The notes: a model not told the origin generated them from the letters alone. A DNA stretch of 55,765 nucleotides from Ruminococcus sp. (GCF_024692365.1 NZ_JAILMR010000111.1:1-55765); one strand, 5' to 3'; positions 24,017 to 34,617 are shown, numbered from the stretch's first letter. Numbers and translations are program-made.

Positions 24017-26833
24017 TTACTTCTTGATATCCTTTAAAGAACAGCTGTCATACAATGACTGCGAACTGATAATATACAGATAGTCATCGTATACCACAAA
24101 ACCATCAACGTCCAGATAAGGATAACCGTACAGGTCATCAACATCCTTTGCCGCAAAAGGTGTAGTGCCTACCATTTTCAGCTCGTCACCATCGATCTCG
24201 ATAAGGATATAATTCTGTTTTGCGGTTTTGCTGTTGTAATAATAATACACCTGGTTATCGTCATCATCGTAATCTGCACCAACTTTATTGTCCTCACCAT
24301 CGGTAAGATATTGGTAATATTCATTTCGGGATATCTCGTCAGCATCATAATCGAACTCAGGTTCAAGTGGAAAACAACAGTATTTTCCATCCATCGGGGA
24401 GTACGTTATGTCATAAAAATCAAATTTCAGATCTTCTAGCCGAGAAAGCACCACCGGTCTGCGTATCGGTATCTCATCTACGGGAACCTTTTCTATATCA
24501 TCCACGCTGATTTCCGTTTCTTCTTCCCATGTTGCCTTATATACATATCGGCTTACCTTGCCCTCAACAACATCCTCGGGACGAAGACTTACAAGCTCCA
24601 TATCAGCGTTGTAATCTTCTTCATCATAATATGATTTTTTTAAGTTAAGGCATTTATCATCAAGGTTCAGATAATCTCCGTATCCCCTGCCAGCTATCAC
24701 CACAGGTGCAGAAAGCGTATCTTCCTTGTAGCTCGTCACTTTCGGAGAGTTGATATCACTCAGGTCGGCAGATTCCAGCACCAGAACATCTTCGCCGCCG
24801 TCATCGTCATATAACCAATTCGCAAAATATACAGTCGAACCATCAAACGCAGCAGCATTGATATCATTGAACCACATATCATTGTCCATCTCGGGTTTAT
24901 CAAAATATACCGTGCGTTTATACTGTCCCAGGTAATTCAGTTCCTCATCAAAAGCCGCTGCGTATTCGCTGCCCGCAATATATAGTACGCCGTTCTCCAC
25001 CGAGAAAGTATCGATATAATCCTCCGTCGTGAAAGATCCGATATCATAATCATAATCAAAAGCAATTGCAACATCATCAGGAACATCACCAAAGGCTTTT
25101 ATTTCCACCCCCGCAGAGGTATCGATTTTTATTATCTGCATGGCGTTTTCGCCATTTCCGCCGCACCGCGAAGCGATCCATATCTCACTGCCCTTTTCCA
25201 ACATCTTTGAAGATGCGGCAGTAAGCGCCATCTTATCGGTACACTTAATTTCTCCCGAGGTATCAATACCGCTCATTATAGTAAGCACAGGCATCTCAGC
25301 CCTTGCAGAGATATAGATATCGTCCTCGTCTATAAGCGAAGCTTCGCCGTTTTCATATGTTTCGGGAAGAAATGCAGGCTTGCCCGAATCATACATTTCG
25401 GCTTCTGCAGCTTTTTTGCCGACGGAATACTTACTTATAACAGTTAACCTACCGTTATCGCCGATGATGAGGTCTTCCATTATACCGGGCTGTTCGTACT
25501 CGTAAAGAAGTTCCTCGCTGTTCTTGTCAAAAACACTGAACCCGCAGTACTCCTGATTTATCGTTTTATCACCTATCGATTCAGGCTTATGAAAATCATA
25601 TAAAGCTATAAGTTCATCGCCGTTAAGCATCATGCCAATGACGTAAGGTCCCGGTTCCGTTCCGTTTTCCTTGTACACCTGATTTTCTGCAAGGTCTTTC
25701 CTGATAAACGTATCACTCATCATATCATGCTCAGAAAATTCCGCCTTGCCCTTATCAAGCTTACAGCTTTTAATGCTTGTCGCGCCCGCATCGAACACCT
25801 TATCATTTTCCTGCAAAAATCTCCGCAGACTTTTTCTCTCTTTTTTTGAATTACCGCTGTTCTTCAGCAGAGTTATATCTCCGTCACCATCATAAAGGCA
25901 TTTATCTCTGAAAAAGTAGCTCATACTATAAGATGTATCGATATCCGCATAGCTGCGGTCATCGATATACTGCGTGTCAGCTGTATTGTCCAAATAGAGC
26001 CAGCTTGGTGTATCGTTTTCGCAGAGAAATGTATGCAGCGATTTATATGAACCTCTTCTCAGCCCTACAAAACCGAGATCGTCTTTCTTCTCTTCCTGTG
26101 TGATGACTTTTTCTGCTTTCTTTGACTTTTGAAGCACTTTGCCGCCGCGAAGCATCAAGCCCGTTCCGCCGACAGCTATCACCACAGCGGCAGCCGCAGC
26201 TATTTTCGGGATATTGCTGTGACTTCTGACAGTACTCTGTTCTTTGTTTGCAGCCTCCATCACCGCCGCAGTTATCTCCATACTGCCATTATCCAGCATC
26301 TCGCCGATATTCTCGGGTCGAAGCTTTTCGGGTATCGGGAACATATCCTCTTGACCCTTTATCAGCACACCGCGCTTAAACCCTTTCAGACCGCTCTTTT
26401 TCAGCCTGTCCCTGCCGACAGAGATATCACCCCTGACTTCAAGGGGCTTCATAGCGGTGATATCTGCGATATCAGCCACAGAAAGTCCTGCTATGCCGTT
26501 TAGCGCAAGGCAAAGCCTTTCCTTGTGGGAAATCTTTTCAAGTTCTGCCAGCACCTGCGGCACTTCGGCTTTCACTATTTCACCGTCCCGCGAGAATCCC
26601 TTGTTCCTGCGGAATTTTTCGGCAGTTTCAGCCAGCGCAGAAAATATCTTTACATCGAACTCTTTAGTCGTACAGTTTCCGCTATATACAGCATAGGTCG
26701 CAAGCACGCCCTCACGGACAGCTTCTCCTGCATCGTTTTCACTGCAAAGCACTGCTAGTGCGCAGTAATAAAGTTTTTTATACAGCCTGAGATATTGTTT
26801 CTCAAAAAATGATCTTTTATCGTTGGTCTTCAA
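24017..26833 (-). CDS. ECF-sigma-like / transmembrane / propeller-like fusion protein
   Basis: A 938-residue composite. Residues 1-150 resemble an ECF sigma factor: a region-2-like helical part (QYLRLYKKLYYCALAVLCSE) and a clear region-4 helix-turn-helix (VLAELEKISHKERLCLALNG then GLSVADIADI, 94-147). A linker resembling an anti-sigma stalk leads to one membrane segment (210-228). The remaining about 700 residues are extracytoplasmic, acidic and tyrosine-rich, with repeated short beta motifs (GDELIALYDF, ENGVLYIAGSEYAAAF, VYDDYLYIIS) like the secreted beta-propeller domain family. Start TTG 26833, 6 nt after AAGGAG. It could be a membrane-tethered transcription factor with its own sensor, or a non-functional sigma remnant on an envelope protein. 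It follows azlCD closely. Confidence 0.72.
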   Translation of the reverse strand: MKTNDKRSFFEKQYLRLYKKLYYCALAVLCSENDAGEAVREGVLATYAVYSGNCTTKEFDVKIFSALAETAEKFRRNKGFSRDGEIVKAEVPQVLAELEKISHKERLCLALNGIAGLSVADIADITAMKPLEVRGDISVGRDRLKKSGLKGFKRGVLIKGQEDMFPIPEKLRPENIGEMLDNGSMEITAAVMEAANKEQSTVRSHSNIPKIAAAAAVVIAVGGTGLMLRGGKVLQKSKKAEKVITQEEKKDDLGFVGLRRGSYKSLHTFLCENDTPSWLYLDNTADTQYIDDRSYADIDTSYSMSYFFRDKCLYDGDGDITLLKNSGNSKKERKSLRRFLQENDKVFDAGATSIKSCKLDKGKAEFSEHDMMSDTFIRKDLAENQVYKENGTEPGPYVIGMMLNGDELIALYDFHKPESIGDKTINQEYCGFSVFDKNSEELLYEYEQPGIMEDLIIGDNGRLTVISKYSVGKKAAEAEMYDSGKPAFLPETYENGEASLIDEDDIYISARAEMPVLTIMSGIDTSGEIKCTDKMALTAASSKMLEKGSEIWIASRCGGNGENAMQIIKIDTSAGVEIKAFGDVPDDVAIAFDYDYDIGSFTTEDYIDTFSVENGVLYIAGSEYAAAFDEELNYLGQYKRTVYFDKPEMDNDMWFNDINAAAFDGSTVYFANWLYDDDGGEDVLVLESADLSDINSPKVTSYKEDTLSAPVVIAGRGYGDYLNLDDKCLNLKKSYYDEEDYNADMELVSLRPEDVVEGKVSRYVYKATWEEETEISVDDIEKVPVDEIPIRRPVVLSRLEDLKFDFYDITYSPMDGKYCCFPLEPEFDYDADEISRNEYYQYLTDGEDNKVGADYDDDDNQVYYYYNSKTAKQNYILIEIDGDELKMVGTTPFAAKDVDDLYGYPYLDVDGFVVYDDYLYIISSQSLYDSCSLKDIKK

Positions 26834-26868
26834 AGCCTGCTCCTTTTGTCTACAAGTCGTTGTTTCTT

Positions 26869-27174
26869 CTAAATAATCAGTCCCGTGATGAATGCCGCCG
26901 CAGAAGCACCCAGTGCCACAGCTATCAGCGGAAGTTCAAAATATGCCATCGCAAGGGCTACTATCGTTCCCGCCACCGCAGTGACAGTGTTGCCATCACC
27001 CGTGCTGTAAAAAATCGCGGGAAAAGTCATTGCACTGAGTACCGCATAGGGTATGTAATGCAGAAAACTCAGCCAGAATTGTGAGGTTATCTTTTTCCTG
27101 AAAAATGTGAATGGAACCATGCGTATCAGGTAAGTCACAACTGCCATCACCGCTACATATATCACAATACTCAT
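26869..27174 (-). CDS. azlD: AzlD-family branched-chain amino-acid export subunit
   Basis: Small polytopic partner of AzlC, 101 residues with about four membrane segments, beginning MSIVIYVAVMAVVTYLIRMV and containing the family motif TYLIRMVPFTFF and LHYIPYAVLSAMTFPAIF. The start is the ATG at 27174, overlapping the azlC stop by ATGA; an in-frame extension upstream lies inside azlC and is not used. The AzlCD pair exports branched-chain amino acids (for instance leucine or its toxic analogues) in the characterised examples. The next gene down is the sigma-like fusion, 35 nt away, so co-transcription is likely. Confidence 0.9.
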   Translation of the reverse strand: MSIVIYVAVMAVVTYLIRMVPFTFFRKKITSQFWLSFLHYIPYAVLSAMTFPAIFYSTGDGNTVTAVAGTIVALAMAYFELPLIAVALGASAAAFITGLII

Positions 27175-27875
27175 TCTTTTCCCTCCCGTGTGTCCTTTAC
27201 AGGGAAAAGCCATGCACCCGCCAAAGATGCCACTATCGCACATATTATCATAGCAAATCCGCCTGATACCACAGTGAAAACATACTTGAACAGCAGACTT
27301 ATCACCACAGCTATCAGCGATACAGCCAGTACTCCCTTCTCCTTTTTACAGGGAGGCATCACTATCGCTATAAACATACCATAAAGCACCAGTCCCATGG
27401 CATTTGACACAGCCTCAGGAAGAATTTCACCCGCAACTGCACCCATAGCCGTACCGCCAACCCAGCCCAGCACAGCCACAAATATCACGCCGTACATATA
27501 CGCAGGTGTAAGCGGAGTATTCTGTGCGGCACACACAGCGAATATCTCGTCCGTTATGCCGTAGCTTGCCGCCAATCTGTGGGGCGTTGTGAATCTTTTA
27601 TCCAGTTTCTGCGAAAGCGAAAGCGCCATCAGCGAATATCTCATATTTATCGTTATCTGCACCAGCACCATCTCCAGCAGAGTTCCCCCTGCCGCGATGA
27701 TATCGATACCTGCTGCCTGTCCCGCACTTGTAACATTGGTCAGTGATATCAGCGAAGCGCAAAGTGCGCTCAATCCCTTACCGACCGCCGCTATGCCGAA
27801 TCCGAAGGATACCGACAGATATCCCAGCATTATCGGCACACCGTGGGACATACCCCTTGCGAAATCTTTTTTCAA
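27171..27875 (-). CDS. azlC: AzlC-family branched-chain amino-acid exporter subunit
   Basis: Large membrane subunit of the AzlCD exporter, 234 residues and about six to seven membrane segments. Hallmarks: MSHGVPIMLGYLSVSFGFGI, a TNVTSAGQAA-type loop where the family usually has TFSGSAQF-like sequence, QITINMRYSLMALSLSQKL and YGITDEIFAVC. The start is a TTG at 27875, preceded at 6 nt by AGGAGAA. It lies 56 nt below mfd and overlaps azlD. Substrate is inferred from the family. Confidence 0.9.
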   Translation of the reverse strand: MKKDFARGMSHGVPIMLGYLSVSFGFGIAAVGKGLSALCASLISLTNVTSAGQAAGIDIIAAGGTLLEMVLVQITINMRYSLMALSLSQKLDKRFTTPHRLAASYGITDEIFAVCAAQNTPLTPAYMYGVIFVAVLGWVGGTAMGAVAGEILPEAVSNAMGLVLYGMFIAIVMPPCKKEKGVLAVSLIAVVISLLFKYVFTVVSGGFAMIICAIVASLAGAWLFPVKDTREGKE

Positions 27876-27931
27876 ATCTATTCTCCTATCCTATCTTAAC
27901 GGGTCTCCCCTAATAAACCATGATGCTGTAT

Positions 27932-30900
27932 TCACCGCACATTTATAGTCTCGATAACTTCCTGCATAAGTTCAGCAGACTTCTGCTGCTTGCCTGCTGT
28001 CACTGCGAAATATGGTTTCAGTTCGTCCACGAAGCGCACACGGCTCTTGTATTTTCCTGCCAGTGCCGCTATCTGCCTTGGTTCTAAGGTCGTGATATAG
28101 AACTGCATCTTCGGGCCCATCTGCTTTATTTCCTTTATGCCCAGTCTTGAAGCCCTGTTTCTCAACAGTGCTATCTGCACCAGACCCAGCACCGCTTTCG
28201 GCGGGTCACCGTAACGGTCTATAAGTTCGTCAAGAACATCGCGGGAGTCTTCCTCCGTCGCGATAGACGCTATCTTGCGGTATGCGTCAACTCTCTGCGC
28301 CGCATTCTCGATATAGCCATCGGGGATATACGCATTTATCGCGATATCCACAAGGCAGTCCTCAGGCGAATGTGGTATCTCCTCGCCTTTCTGTTCAGCT
28401 ATGGCTTCATTGAGAAGTCTCAGATACATATCATATCCCACAGCTTCCATGTGACCGTGCTGCTTTGCCGAAAGAATACTTCCCGCGCCGCGTATCTCCA
28501 GATCCCTCATAGCTATATGGAAGCCCGAACCGAACTGTGTGAACTCCCTTATTGCCTGCAATCTCTTGCTTGCAGTTTCGTTGAGAACCTTGCCGCGCCT
28601 GAATGTGAAGTAGGCGAAGGCTCTCCTGTTTGAACGTCCAACACGTCCTCTGAGCTGATGCAGCTGTGAAAGTCCCAGCCTATCAGCGTCCTCGATTATC
28701 AGCGTATTTACGTTTGGTACATCAATACCTGTTTCTATCAGAGTAGTGCATACCAGTATGTCTATCTCATGCTCGACTACCTGACGCCATATCTCCGAGA
28801 GTTCTTTCTCGTCCATCTGTCCGTGGGCATAGCCTATTCTTGCATCGGGTATGCTCTTTTGCAGACGATCAACCGTCCTGAGTATAGTATCTATCCTGTT
28901 GTGTATATAGTAGACCTGTCCGCCTCGCCTTAATTCCTTGCTTATGGCTTGCAGTATAACGCCGTCATTATGTTCGATAACATAGGTCTGTATAGGATGT
29001 CTGTCCATAGGCGGTTCTTCTATGACGGACATATCCCTTATGCCGCTGAGCGCCATGTTCAGGGTACGGGGTATAGGTGTAGCCGAAAGGGTCAGTATAT
29101 CCACCCCGGGGTGATTTTCCTTGAATTTCTCCTTGTGCGCCACGCCGAAACGCTGTTCCTCATCTATTATCGCAAGACCTAAGTCCTTGAACTCAACGTC
29201 CTTTGATACCAGCCTGTGAGTGCCTATTATAAGGTCAACAGTACCTCTTTTAAGTTCACGAACGATAGCCGCCTGTTCCTTAGGTTTGCGGAATCTTGAC
29301 AGCAGTTCGACTTTCACAGCAAAATGCTCAAAACGCTTTATCGCTGTCTGGTAATGCTGCCATGCCAGTACAGTGGTAGGCGCAAGTATAGCGCACTGTT
29401 TTCCGTTAACAACGCACTTGAAAGCCGCCCTAAGTGCAACTTCCGTTTTGCCGAAGCCCACATCGCCGCAGAGAAGTCTGTCCATAGGGGTATGCTTTTC
29501 CATATCGCCCTTTATCTCGTTTATGGCACGAAGCTGGTCATCTGTCTCCTGATAGTCAAATCTTTCCTCGAAATCCCTCTGCCAGTCGTCATCAGGCTCA
29601 AAGGAATATCCCTTTGCCATCTGGCGCTGTGCATACAGCTTGGTAAGTTCCTCTGCCATATCCTTTACTGCGGCACGCACCTTGTTCCTTGTACGTGTCC
29701 ATTCGGTGGAATTCAGCTTGTTCAGCTTAACACCGCCGTCGTCGCCCGGTCCCACATACCTTGATACAAGGTCAAGCTGAGTTACAGGCACATAAAGCAC
29801 GTCTGTGCCTGCATAGCTGATGGTGATGTAGTCCTTTTTGACACCGCCTGTTTCGATGTTCTTTATGCCCATGAACTTGCCTATGCCGTACATCGAATGT
29901 ACTACCAAGTCACCCGAATGTATATCCGAAAGCGCCTTTATCTCCTCGCCCGCCTTGTGCTTGGGCTTTTTGCGTTTTGAAGACAGAGCTTTCATCTGAG
30001 TAATCAGCGCACAACCAATCGAGGGGTAATCATATCCCGCCGAAAGACTGCCCGTGCGCACGTATACTACTCCGGGCTTTATCTCGAAGTTTTCGCCCAT
30101 CTGTTCAGCATTTATCCCCGAATCTTTCAGGTCTTTCACGATGATAGGCACTGTCTTCTCGGAACCCGCCAGCACCACCGTGCAATAGCCATTATCACAG
30201 AGAGTCTGCAATTCTTCCTGCAAAGCCACCATGCTTCCGCCCCACGCAGAGGTCTGACGGCAATCTGTGTTTATCAGCTTTTTCAGCTTCACACTATTTA
30301 GCGAGCGCATAAAAGTATCCATGAAGATGGTCTTCATGTTGACTATCCTGCTCTCCGCCTGTCCCATTTCAAGGCAGAAACCTTCCAGACGTTTGAAAAG
30401 TATACCCTCGGCGTAGAGTATCTTTAAATCTTCCGCCATCTGTGCCAGCGCCGCCCTACCCTTTTCAATACAGTTGTTGTATTCCGAGACAGCACAAAAG
30501 CCCCCGCCGAAGTAGTCGAAAACCGTAGCCGTTTCGCTGTACGCCAGGGTGTAATATTTATCAAGGTCGGTGAGCATTATGCCGCTCTCGATAAGGTCGA
30601 TATCCTTCTGGATATGTTCTCTTATCTTGTCGGTCAGCTTACCTCTGGCAGACTTTGCCAGTTCTTCCATACGTCTTACCTGTTCGGCGCTGTCAGGAAA
30701 GATTATCTCCAGAGCGGGTGCGACAGTCACCTTATCCAGCGGCTCGGAGCGTCTTTGGGATTCAACGTCGAAATACGCCATCATATCCACTTCGTCACCC
30801 CAAAGCTCGATACGCACAGGCTGTTTGTCCTGAACGGGGAATATATCTATTATCGAACCCCTGACAGAAAACTGCGCCGCGCCCTCTACCTGGTCTGTTC

Positions 30901-31384
30901 TGGTATAACCCGCCGCCAGCAGTTTACGCGAAAGTTCTTCCGCATCAAGCTCACTGCCGTTTTCAATGACGAAAGTGTTCTCCTTCAACGCGGCGGGCGG
31001 TATAGTACCTTGCAGACAGGCTTCCATGCTTGCCGCCATTATCCTGCAATTGCCCGATACTATATCCGAAAGCGCAGCTATACGCCTGTGCTCGTATTCT
31101 CTGGATATGCCTTCCATATAAGCAAAGTTCATATCCTTTGCAGGATAAACGCAGGCTATCTGCTCCCCTGCCATCTCGTTGATATCAGCCGTCATTTTGG
31201 TGGCGTCAGCCTCATCAGCGCATATCAGCAGGCACTTGCCCAGCGATGACAGCGCCGCTGTAAGCATAGCTTTGTGTATACCCGAAACACCCGTAACCGC
31301 GGCAGGGGTATAGCCTTTCAGCAGGCAGTTTTTGATATCCTTGTAATGTTCAAGACGGCTTGCTGTTTCAAAAAATATATTCAT
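27932..31384 (-). CDS. mfd: Transcription-repair coupling factor Mfd
   Basis: Cytoplasmic DNA translocase that removes stalled RNA polymerase and recruits UvrA. About 1150 residues, the full family length. An N-terminal UvrB-like module (with [13 protein letters not shown] and EDGSELD-like parts), the CarD-like RNA-polymerase interaction domain ([17 protein letters not shown], about 480-500), helicase motif [10 protein letters not shown] near residue 644, the DEEQ box ([10 protein letters not shown]) near 742, RecG-like [17 protein letters not shown] and the C-terminal TRCF domain are all present. The start is best placed at the ATG 31384, 8 nt after AGGGT (a GTG one codon earlier is the alternative). 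It follows pth by 18 nt; the pth-mfd pair is widely conserved in Firmicutes. Confidence 0.97.
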   Translation of the reverse strand: MNIFFETASRLEHYKDIKNCLLKGYTPAAVTGVSGIHKAMLTAALSSLGKCLLICADEADATKMTADINEMAGEQIACVYPAKDMNFAYMEGISREYEHRRIAALSDIVSGNCRIMAASMEACLQGTIPPAALKENTFVIENGSELDAEELSRKLLAAGYTRTDQVEGAAQFSVRGSIIDIFPVQDKQPVRIELWGDEVDMMAYFDVESQRRSEPLDKVTVAPALEIIFPDSAEQVRRMEELAKSARGKLTDKIREHIQKDIDLIESGIMLTDLDKYYTLAYSETATVFDYFGGGFCAVSEYNNCIEKGRAALAQMAEDLKILYAEGILFKRLEGFCLEMGQAESRIVNMKTIFMDTFMRSLNSVKLKKLINTDCRQTSAWGGSMVALQEELQTLCDNGYCTVVLAGSEKTVPIIVKDLKDSGINAEQMGENFEIKPGVVYVRTGSLSAGYDYPSIGCALITQMKALSSKRKKPKHKAGEEIKALSDIHSGDLVVHSMYGIGKFMGIKNIETGGVKKDYITISYAGTDVLYVPVTQLDLVSRYVGPGDDGGVKLNKLNSTEWTRTRNKVRAAVKDMAEELTKLYAQRQMAKGYSFEPDDDWQRDFEERFDYQETDDQLRAINEIKGDMEKHTPMDRLLCGDVGFGKTEVALRAAFKCVVNGKQCAILAPTTVLAWQHYQTAIKRFEHFAVKVELLSRFRKPKEQAAIVRELKRGTVDLIIGTHRLVSKDVEFKDLGLAIIDEEQRFGVAHKEKFKENHPGVDILTLSATPIPRTLNMALSGIRDMSVIEEPPMDRHPIQTYVIEHNDGVILQAISKELRRGGQVYYIHNRIDTILRTVDRLQKSIPDARIGYAHGQMDEKELSEIWRQVVEHEIDILVCTTLIETGIDVPNVNTLIIEDADRLGLSQLHQLRGRVGRSNRRAFAYFTFRRGKVLNETASKRLQAIREFTQFGSGFHIAMRDLEIRGAGSILSAKQHGHMEAVGYDMYLRLLNEAIAEQKGEEIPHSPEDCLVDIAINAYIPDGYIENAAQRVDAYRKIASIATEEDSRDVLDELIDRYGDPPKAVLGLVQIALLRNRASRLGIKEIKQMGPKMQFYITTLEPRQIAALAGKYKSRVRFVDELKPYFAVTAGKQQKSAELMQEVIETINVR

Positions 31385-31402
31385 CACATCATACCCTAAA
31401 AA

Positions 31403-32029
31403 CTACGCATTGAATTTGTTCATAGCTTCATCTGTCTTGCCCTGCACCATAAGTTCCAGCGCACTGCAAGCTTTCTCAGCTGCACCATCCAGCTTTTTCC
31501 TGTCCTCTTCGCTGAATTTCGAGAGCACCCATTTTGCAAGGTCATAGGCGGGATTAGGCTTTTTGCCAACGCCTAGCTTTATCCTTGGGAAGTTCTCACC
31601 GTCACACTGTGCGATGATGCTCTTTATGCCGTTGTGTCCGCCCGCCGAGCCTTTTCTCCTTATCCTCATCTGTCCCACATCAAGGGAGATATCATCAAAT
31701 ATCACGATAACATTTTCAAGAGGTATCTTGTAGAAATCCATAGCTTCCGACACCGCATCGCCGCTGAGGTTCATAAAGGTCTCGGGCTTCATCACAAGAC
31801 AGCTTTTGCCGCCTATGACGGTATTGCCCACCTTAGCCTTGAACTTGTGTCTGTCGCAGGAGAATCCCAGCTTTTTCTCCAGAGCTTCAATCGTTATGAA
31901 GCCCGCATTGTGCCTTGTCCCTTCATACTGTATCCCGGGGTTTCCCAACCCCACGATGATATACTCGGGTTTTGTACTTGTTTCCCCGCGCTGTGCGGAG
32001 AGCTGTTTAAGCTTTTCAAAAATATCCAT
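31403..32029 (-). CDS. pth: Peptidyl-tRNA hydrolase
   Basis: Releases tRNA from stalled peptidyl-tRNA in the cytoplasm. 208 residues from the ATG at 32029, 8 nt after AGGAG; the in-frame ATG at 32047 has no such site. The catalytic core starts at YIIVGLGNPGIQYEGTRHNAGF, with the catalytic His in RHNAGF. LVMKPETFMNLSG, IFDDISLDVGQMRIRRKGSA and GGHNGIKSII complete the signatures. The N-terminal extension of about 27 residues (MDIFEKLKQLSAQRG) before the core is slightly longer than in E. coli. Co-transcribed with mfd. Confidence 0.96.
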   Translation of the reverse strand: MDIFEKLKQLSAQRGETSTKPEYIIVGLGNPGIQYEGTRHNAGFITIEALEKKLGFSCDRHKFKAKVGNTVIGGKSCLVMKPETFMNLSGDAVSEAMDFYKIPLENVIVIFDDISLDVGQMRIRRKGSAGGHNGIKSIIAQCDGENFPRIKLGVGKKPNPAYDLAKWVLSKFSEEDRKKLDGAAEKACSALELMVQGKTDEAMNKFNA

Positions 32030-32173
32030 AATCTTTACTCCTGTCATTTTTACCTGTATTATATGTGTGATCTATGTTATTTTGATGGTTGTGATATCAC
32101 CAGATACCATTTTCATCATCAATATTTCCCATGTTTTCAACTTAGACAACATTAAACCATGCACGCACAAAAT

Positions 32174-32196
32174 CCCCGACTTTCTCGAAGTCGGGG
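32174..32196 (-). terminator. Intrinsic terminator of the transglutaminase-like gene
   Basis: CCCCGACTT (32174-32182) and AAGTCGGGG (32188-32196), a perfect 9-bp stem with a 5-nt loop, followed on the minus strand by GATTTTG. Confidence 0.85.
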
Positions 32197-32270
32197 TATG
32201 TTCTTTTACTTAGTGTATTATATCATATCGCAGTCGTATTTGTCAATAGCCGAATCACCGATGTTTTCGC

Positions 32271-33395
32271 TTATTCGGGACTTATTGTCAGTACACAGAG
32301 TTCCGGGTCAGCATAATAGGGAGCATTTTCAACTCCGCCTTTCATTATATCTGTATTCCAGATATTGCCATTCTCCATGAGATCATCGATCGCTTCGTCA
32401 TAGCTGTCCCTGTCCGCGAACATTATATCAAACCCGCCGTCCTTAAAGTGTTCGTTCATCAGAGAATTCACCTGATCAAAGCTGTAACTATCAAGGAACA
32501 GCCCGTTCTTTACATAGTAATTCTCGTCCATCGAACTGCACGTTGGTACAAAAGGCACATCCTCATCAACTGTCCTGCCTTTCATAAATCGGCTGTCGTC
32601 CAGCATGAAGAATTTGTGCATGGGAATATACTTCGATTCGAGTTCCGTAGTGTTCTCATCCCAGGTAACATCTAACCAATAATATTCGCCGTTTACCTTA
32701 ACATAGTTCCATGCGTGCTTTTCGTATCTTTTATCATTTTCGATCCATGCATCACCGCAGACCATGCCACATTCAAAGCCCATCTTCTGTGCCGCCAGAG
32801 CAAATGCCTGGGCATATCCCTCGCACACCGCCTTATGTTCAACAAGACAGCCGTATGAAGATCCCGCAAATCCAATATCTTCCGATTCCGAAGCTTCTGC
32901 CGCCGCATGATCATAATCGCATATCTCGATAAGCTTGTCATGAATCAGCAACAGTTTATCAAAATCCGTCGCATCGCCGCTTGCTTCCTTTACTATTTCA
33001 TCAAGCGACTTGTCCATGTCAGCCTTCATTTCAGCCAGCGCTTTTTCATCAAGGTCGTGAACACTGTCACATTCAACCGTGGTAGTGGAATAATCCGTGC
33101 TGACCGTGAACCCGCCCGTCCAGAAAATATCAGGACGAGCATACCTCGCGCCGTACACCGCATTCTGTACCATCTCGGTGCTGACAACACCGTCAAATAC
33201 TATCTTTCGCTTGCACTCAGCCAGTTCTTTATAGATCTTTTCATTGACCTGTTCCTGAGTGTACGAACCCTTTTCGATTGAATGTTCTTCTATCTTTTCA
33301 TCAACTTTCGCACTGATAGTTTCTTTTATCTCGCTCAACCCGCAGCTGCTCAACATAAGTGCCGCCGCAAGTATCGGAAATAGTGCCTTCTTCAT
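32271..33395 (-). CDS. Transglutaminase-like lipoprotein
   Basis: Predicted surface lipoprotein, 374 residues: signal MKKALFPILAAALMLSSC with lipidated Cys18. The papain-like transglutaminase core has a complete triad: Cys191 in KAVCEGYAQAF, His227 in KHAWNYVKV and Asp242 in WLDVTWD. In bacteria such domains are usually thiol proteases or peptide-modifying enzymes; substrate unknown. About 90 residues of acidic C-terminal sequence follow. A coiled, charged segment (KVDEKIEEHSIEKGSYTQEQ) lies between lipid anchor and core. Own promoter and strong terminator, so monocistronic. Confidence 0.87.
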   Translation of the reverse strand: MKKALFPILAAALMLSSCGLSEIKETISAKVDEKIEEHSIEKGSYTQEQVNEKIYKELAECKRKIVFDGVVSTEMVQNAVYGARYARPDIFWTGGFTVSTDYSTTTVECDSVHDLDEKALAEMKADMDKSLDEIVKEASGDATDFDKLLLIHDKLIEICDYDHAAAEASESEDIGFAGSSYGCLVEHKAVCEGYAQAFALAAQKMGFECGMVCGDAWIENDKRYEKHAWNYVKVNGEYYWLDVTWDENTTELESKYIPMHKFFMLDDSRFMKGRTVDEDVPFVPTCSSMDENYYVKNGLFLDSYSFDQVNSLMNEHFKDGGFDIMFADRDSYDEAIDDLMENGNIWNTDIMKGGVENAPYYADPELCVLTISPE

Positions 33396-33426
33396 TTTAT
33401 TGCCCCCTTACAGGTATCGTGCTTAT

Positions 33427-33455
33427 ATTGTATCATGCCCGAGTAGATTTGTCAA
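33427..33455 (-). promoter_or_regulatory. Promoter of the transglutaminase-like gene
   Basis: Minus strand TTGACA (33455-33450), 17-nt spacer, TACAAT (33432-33427). The remaining gap up to 33700 is AT-rich; I see no gene or structured element in it. Confidence 0.8.
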
Positions 33456-33703
33456 CGCAGTAAATTACTACTTTTTGTGAAATTCAATACCTATCTTGCT
33501 GTTTTATTTTTCGTCAAACTGGTCTGTTCACAAACAGGACTTTTATTTTTGTACATAGAGTATATGCTTAACTATATGGATAATATTCACAACGCCGCAC
33601 GAACCCTTTTATAGAAACTTGCCATATAAGGCGCTAATTTATGAATATATAAGATGTTATTTATTAACAAAATCTAAATGTTTGTGATAATAACGAAAAG
33701 GGC

Positions 33704-33732
33704 TTGAAATTCTAATCATATTGTAGTATAAT
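33704..33732 (+). promoter_or_regulatory. Promoter of the kinase-fold gene
   Basis: TTGAAA (33704-33709), 17-nt spacer, TATAAT (33727-33732), about 85 nt before the ATG of the kinase-fold gene. Confidence 0.8.
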
Positions 33733-33818
33733 ATAGACAGTACAAAGGCAGCTAATTGTTGACGTACTCACCGATACCCAGACAGGGCGGCGATACTTTT
33801 TTGAAAAGGAGAGTTTCT

Positions 33819-34577
33819 ATGGAACTGAAAAATTTCATCGCTCACGGCGACATCTATGACATCTACGAATGTGACGGAAAGTCCATTAATATTTACACTA
33901 AGCCTGAATATAAGGAGAAATGCCTTTATGCGGCACTTACCCACGCAAGATGTGAGACCACACTGGTAAACTCCTTCATCAAGACCCCCATACTCCATGA
34001 GGTATCTGTGATCGACGGCAAATGGGCTATTTCCTTCGATTTCATCAAGGGCAAGACCCTCCAGCAGCTTATGGACGAGAATCCCGATAAGATGGACACC
34101 TACCTCAACCAGTTCATCGATATCCAGACAGAGATACACGCGCAGTATATGCCTCTGCTCTCAAAGCTGAAAGACAAGATGGCTCGTCAGATCAAGTCAT
34201 TGGGCGCAATCGACGAGATCAAGAAGTATGAACTTCTCACAAGACTGGATTCTATGCCCAAGCACATCAAGCTTTGCCACGGCAATTTTGCGCCCAAGAA
34301 TGTCATCATCAACGATGAGGGCACATATGTCATCAACTGGTCAGCCGCAAGACAGGGCAATGCTTCCGCAGACGTTGCAAGAACTTACCTTCTGTTCTGC
34401 CTGAACAATCCCGATCTGGCTGAAACATACCTTGATAAGTATTGCCTGAAGAGCGGTACATCAAAGCAGTATGTACAGGCATGGCTCCCGATAGTAGCAG
34501 CAGCACAGCTCATCAAGGGCAGAGAGGAAGAAAAGGATCTTCTCATGCGCTGGATAGATGTTGTTGACTACTCCTGA
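33819..34577 (+). CDS. Aminoglycoside-phosphotransferase-fold protein, likely pseudokinase
   Basis: 252 residues from the ATG at 33819 (AAAAGGAGAG 6 nt upstream). The C-lobe follows the APH/choline-kinase plan: LCHGNFAPKNVIINDEGTYVI then NWSAARQGNASADVARTYLL. In active members the Brenner motif is HGDxxxxN and the metal motif is IDW. Here both Asp residues are Asn (Asn156 in HGN and Asn173 in INW), while the in-between Asn and the downstream Asp of SADVAR are kept. Loss of both the catalytic and a metal-binding carboxylate argues against phosphotransfer. It may bind nucleotide or small molecules as a sensor. Transcribed from its own promoter, opposite to both neighbours, and ended by the hairpins downstream. 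Confidence 0.8.
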   Translation: MELKNFIAHGDIYDIYECDGKSINIYTKPEYKEKCLYAALTHARCETTLVNSFIKTPILHEVSVIDGKWAISFDFIKGKTLQQLMDENPDKMDTYLNQFIDIQTEIHAQYMPLLSKLKDKMARQIKSLGAIDEIKKYELLTRLDSMPKHIKLCHGNFAPKNVIINDEGTYVINWSAARQGNASADVARTYLLFCLNNPDLAETYLDKYCLKSGTSKQYVQAWLPIVAAAQLIKGREEEKDLLMRWIDVVDYS

Positions 34578-34617
34578 TAATACGCGGCAGCAACTGAGCG
34601 GACAAAAACAAACCAAG

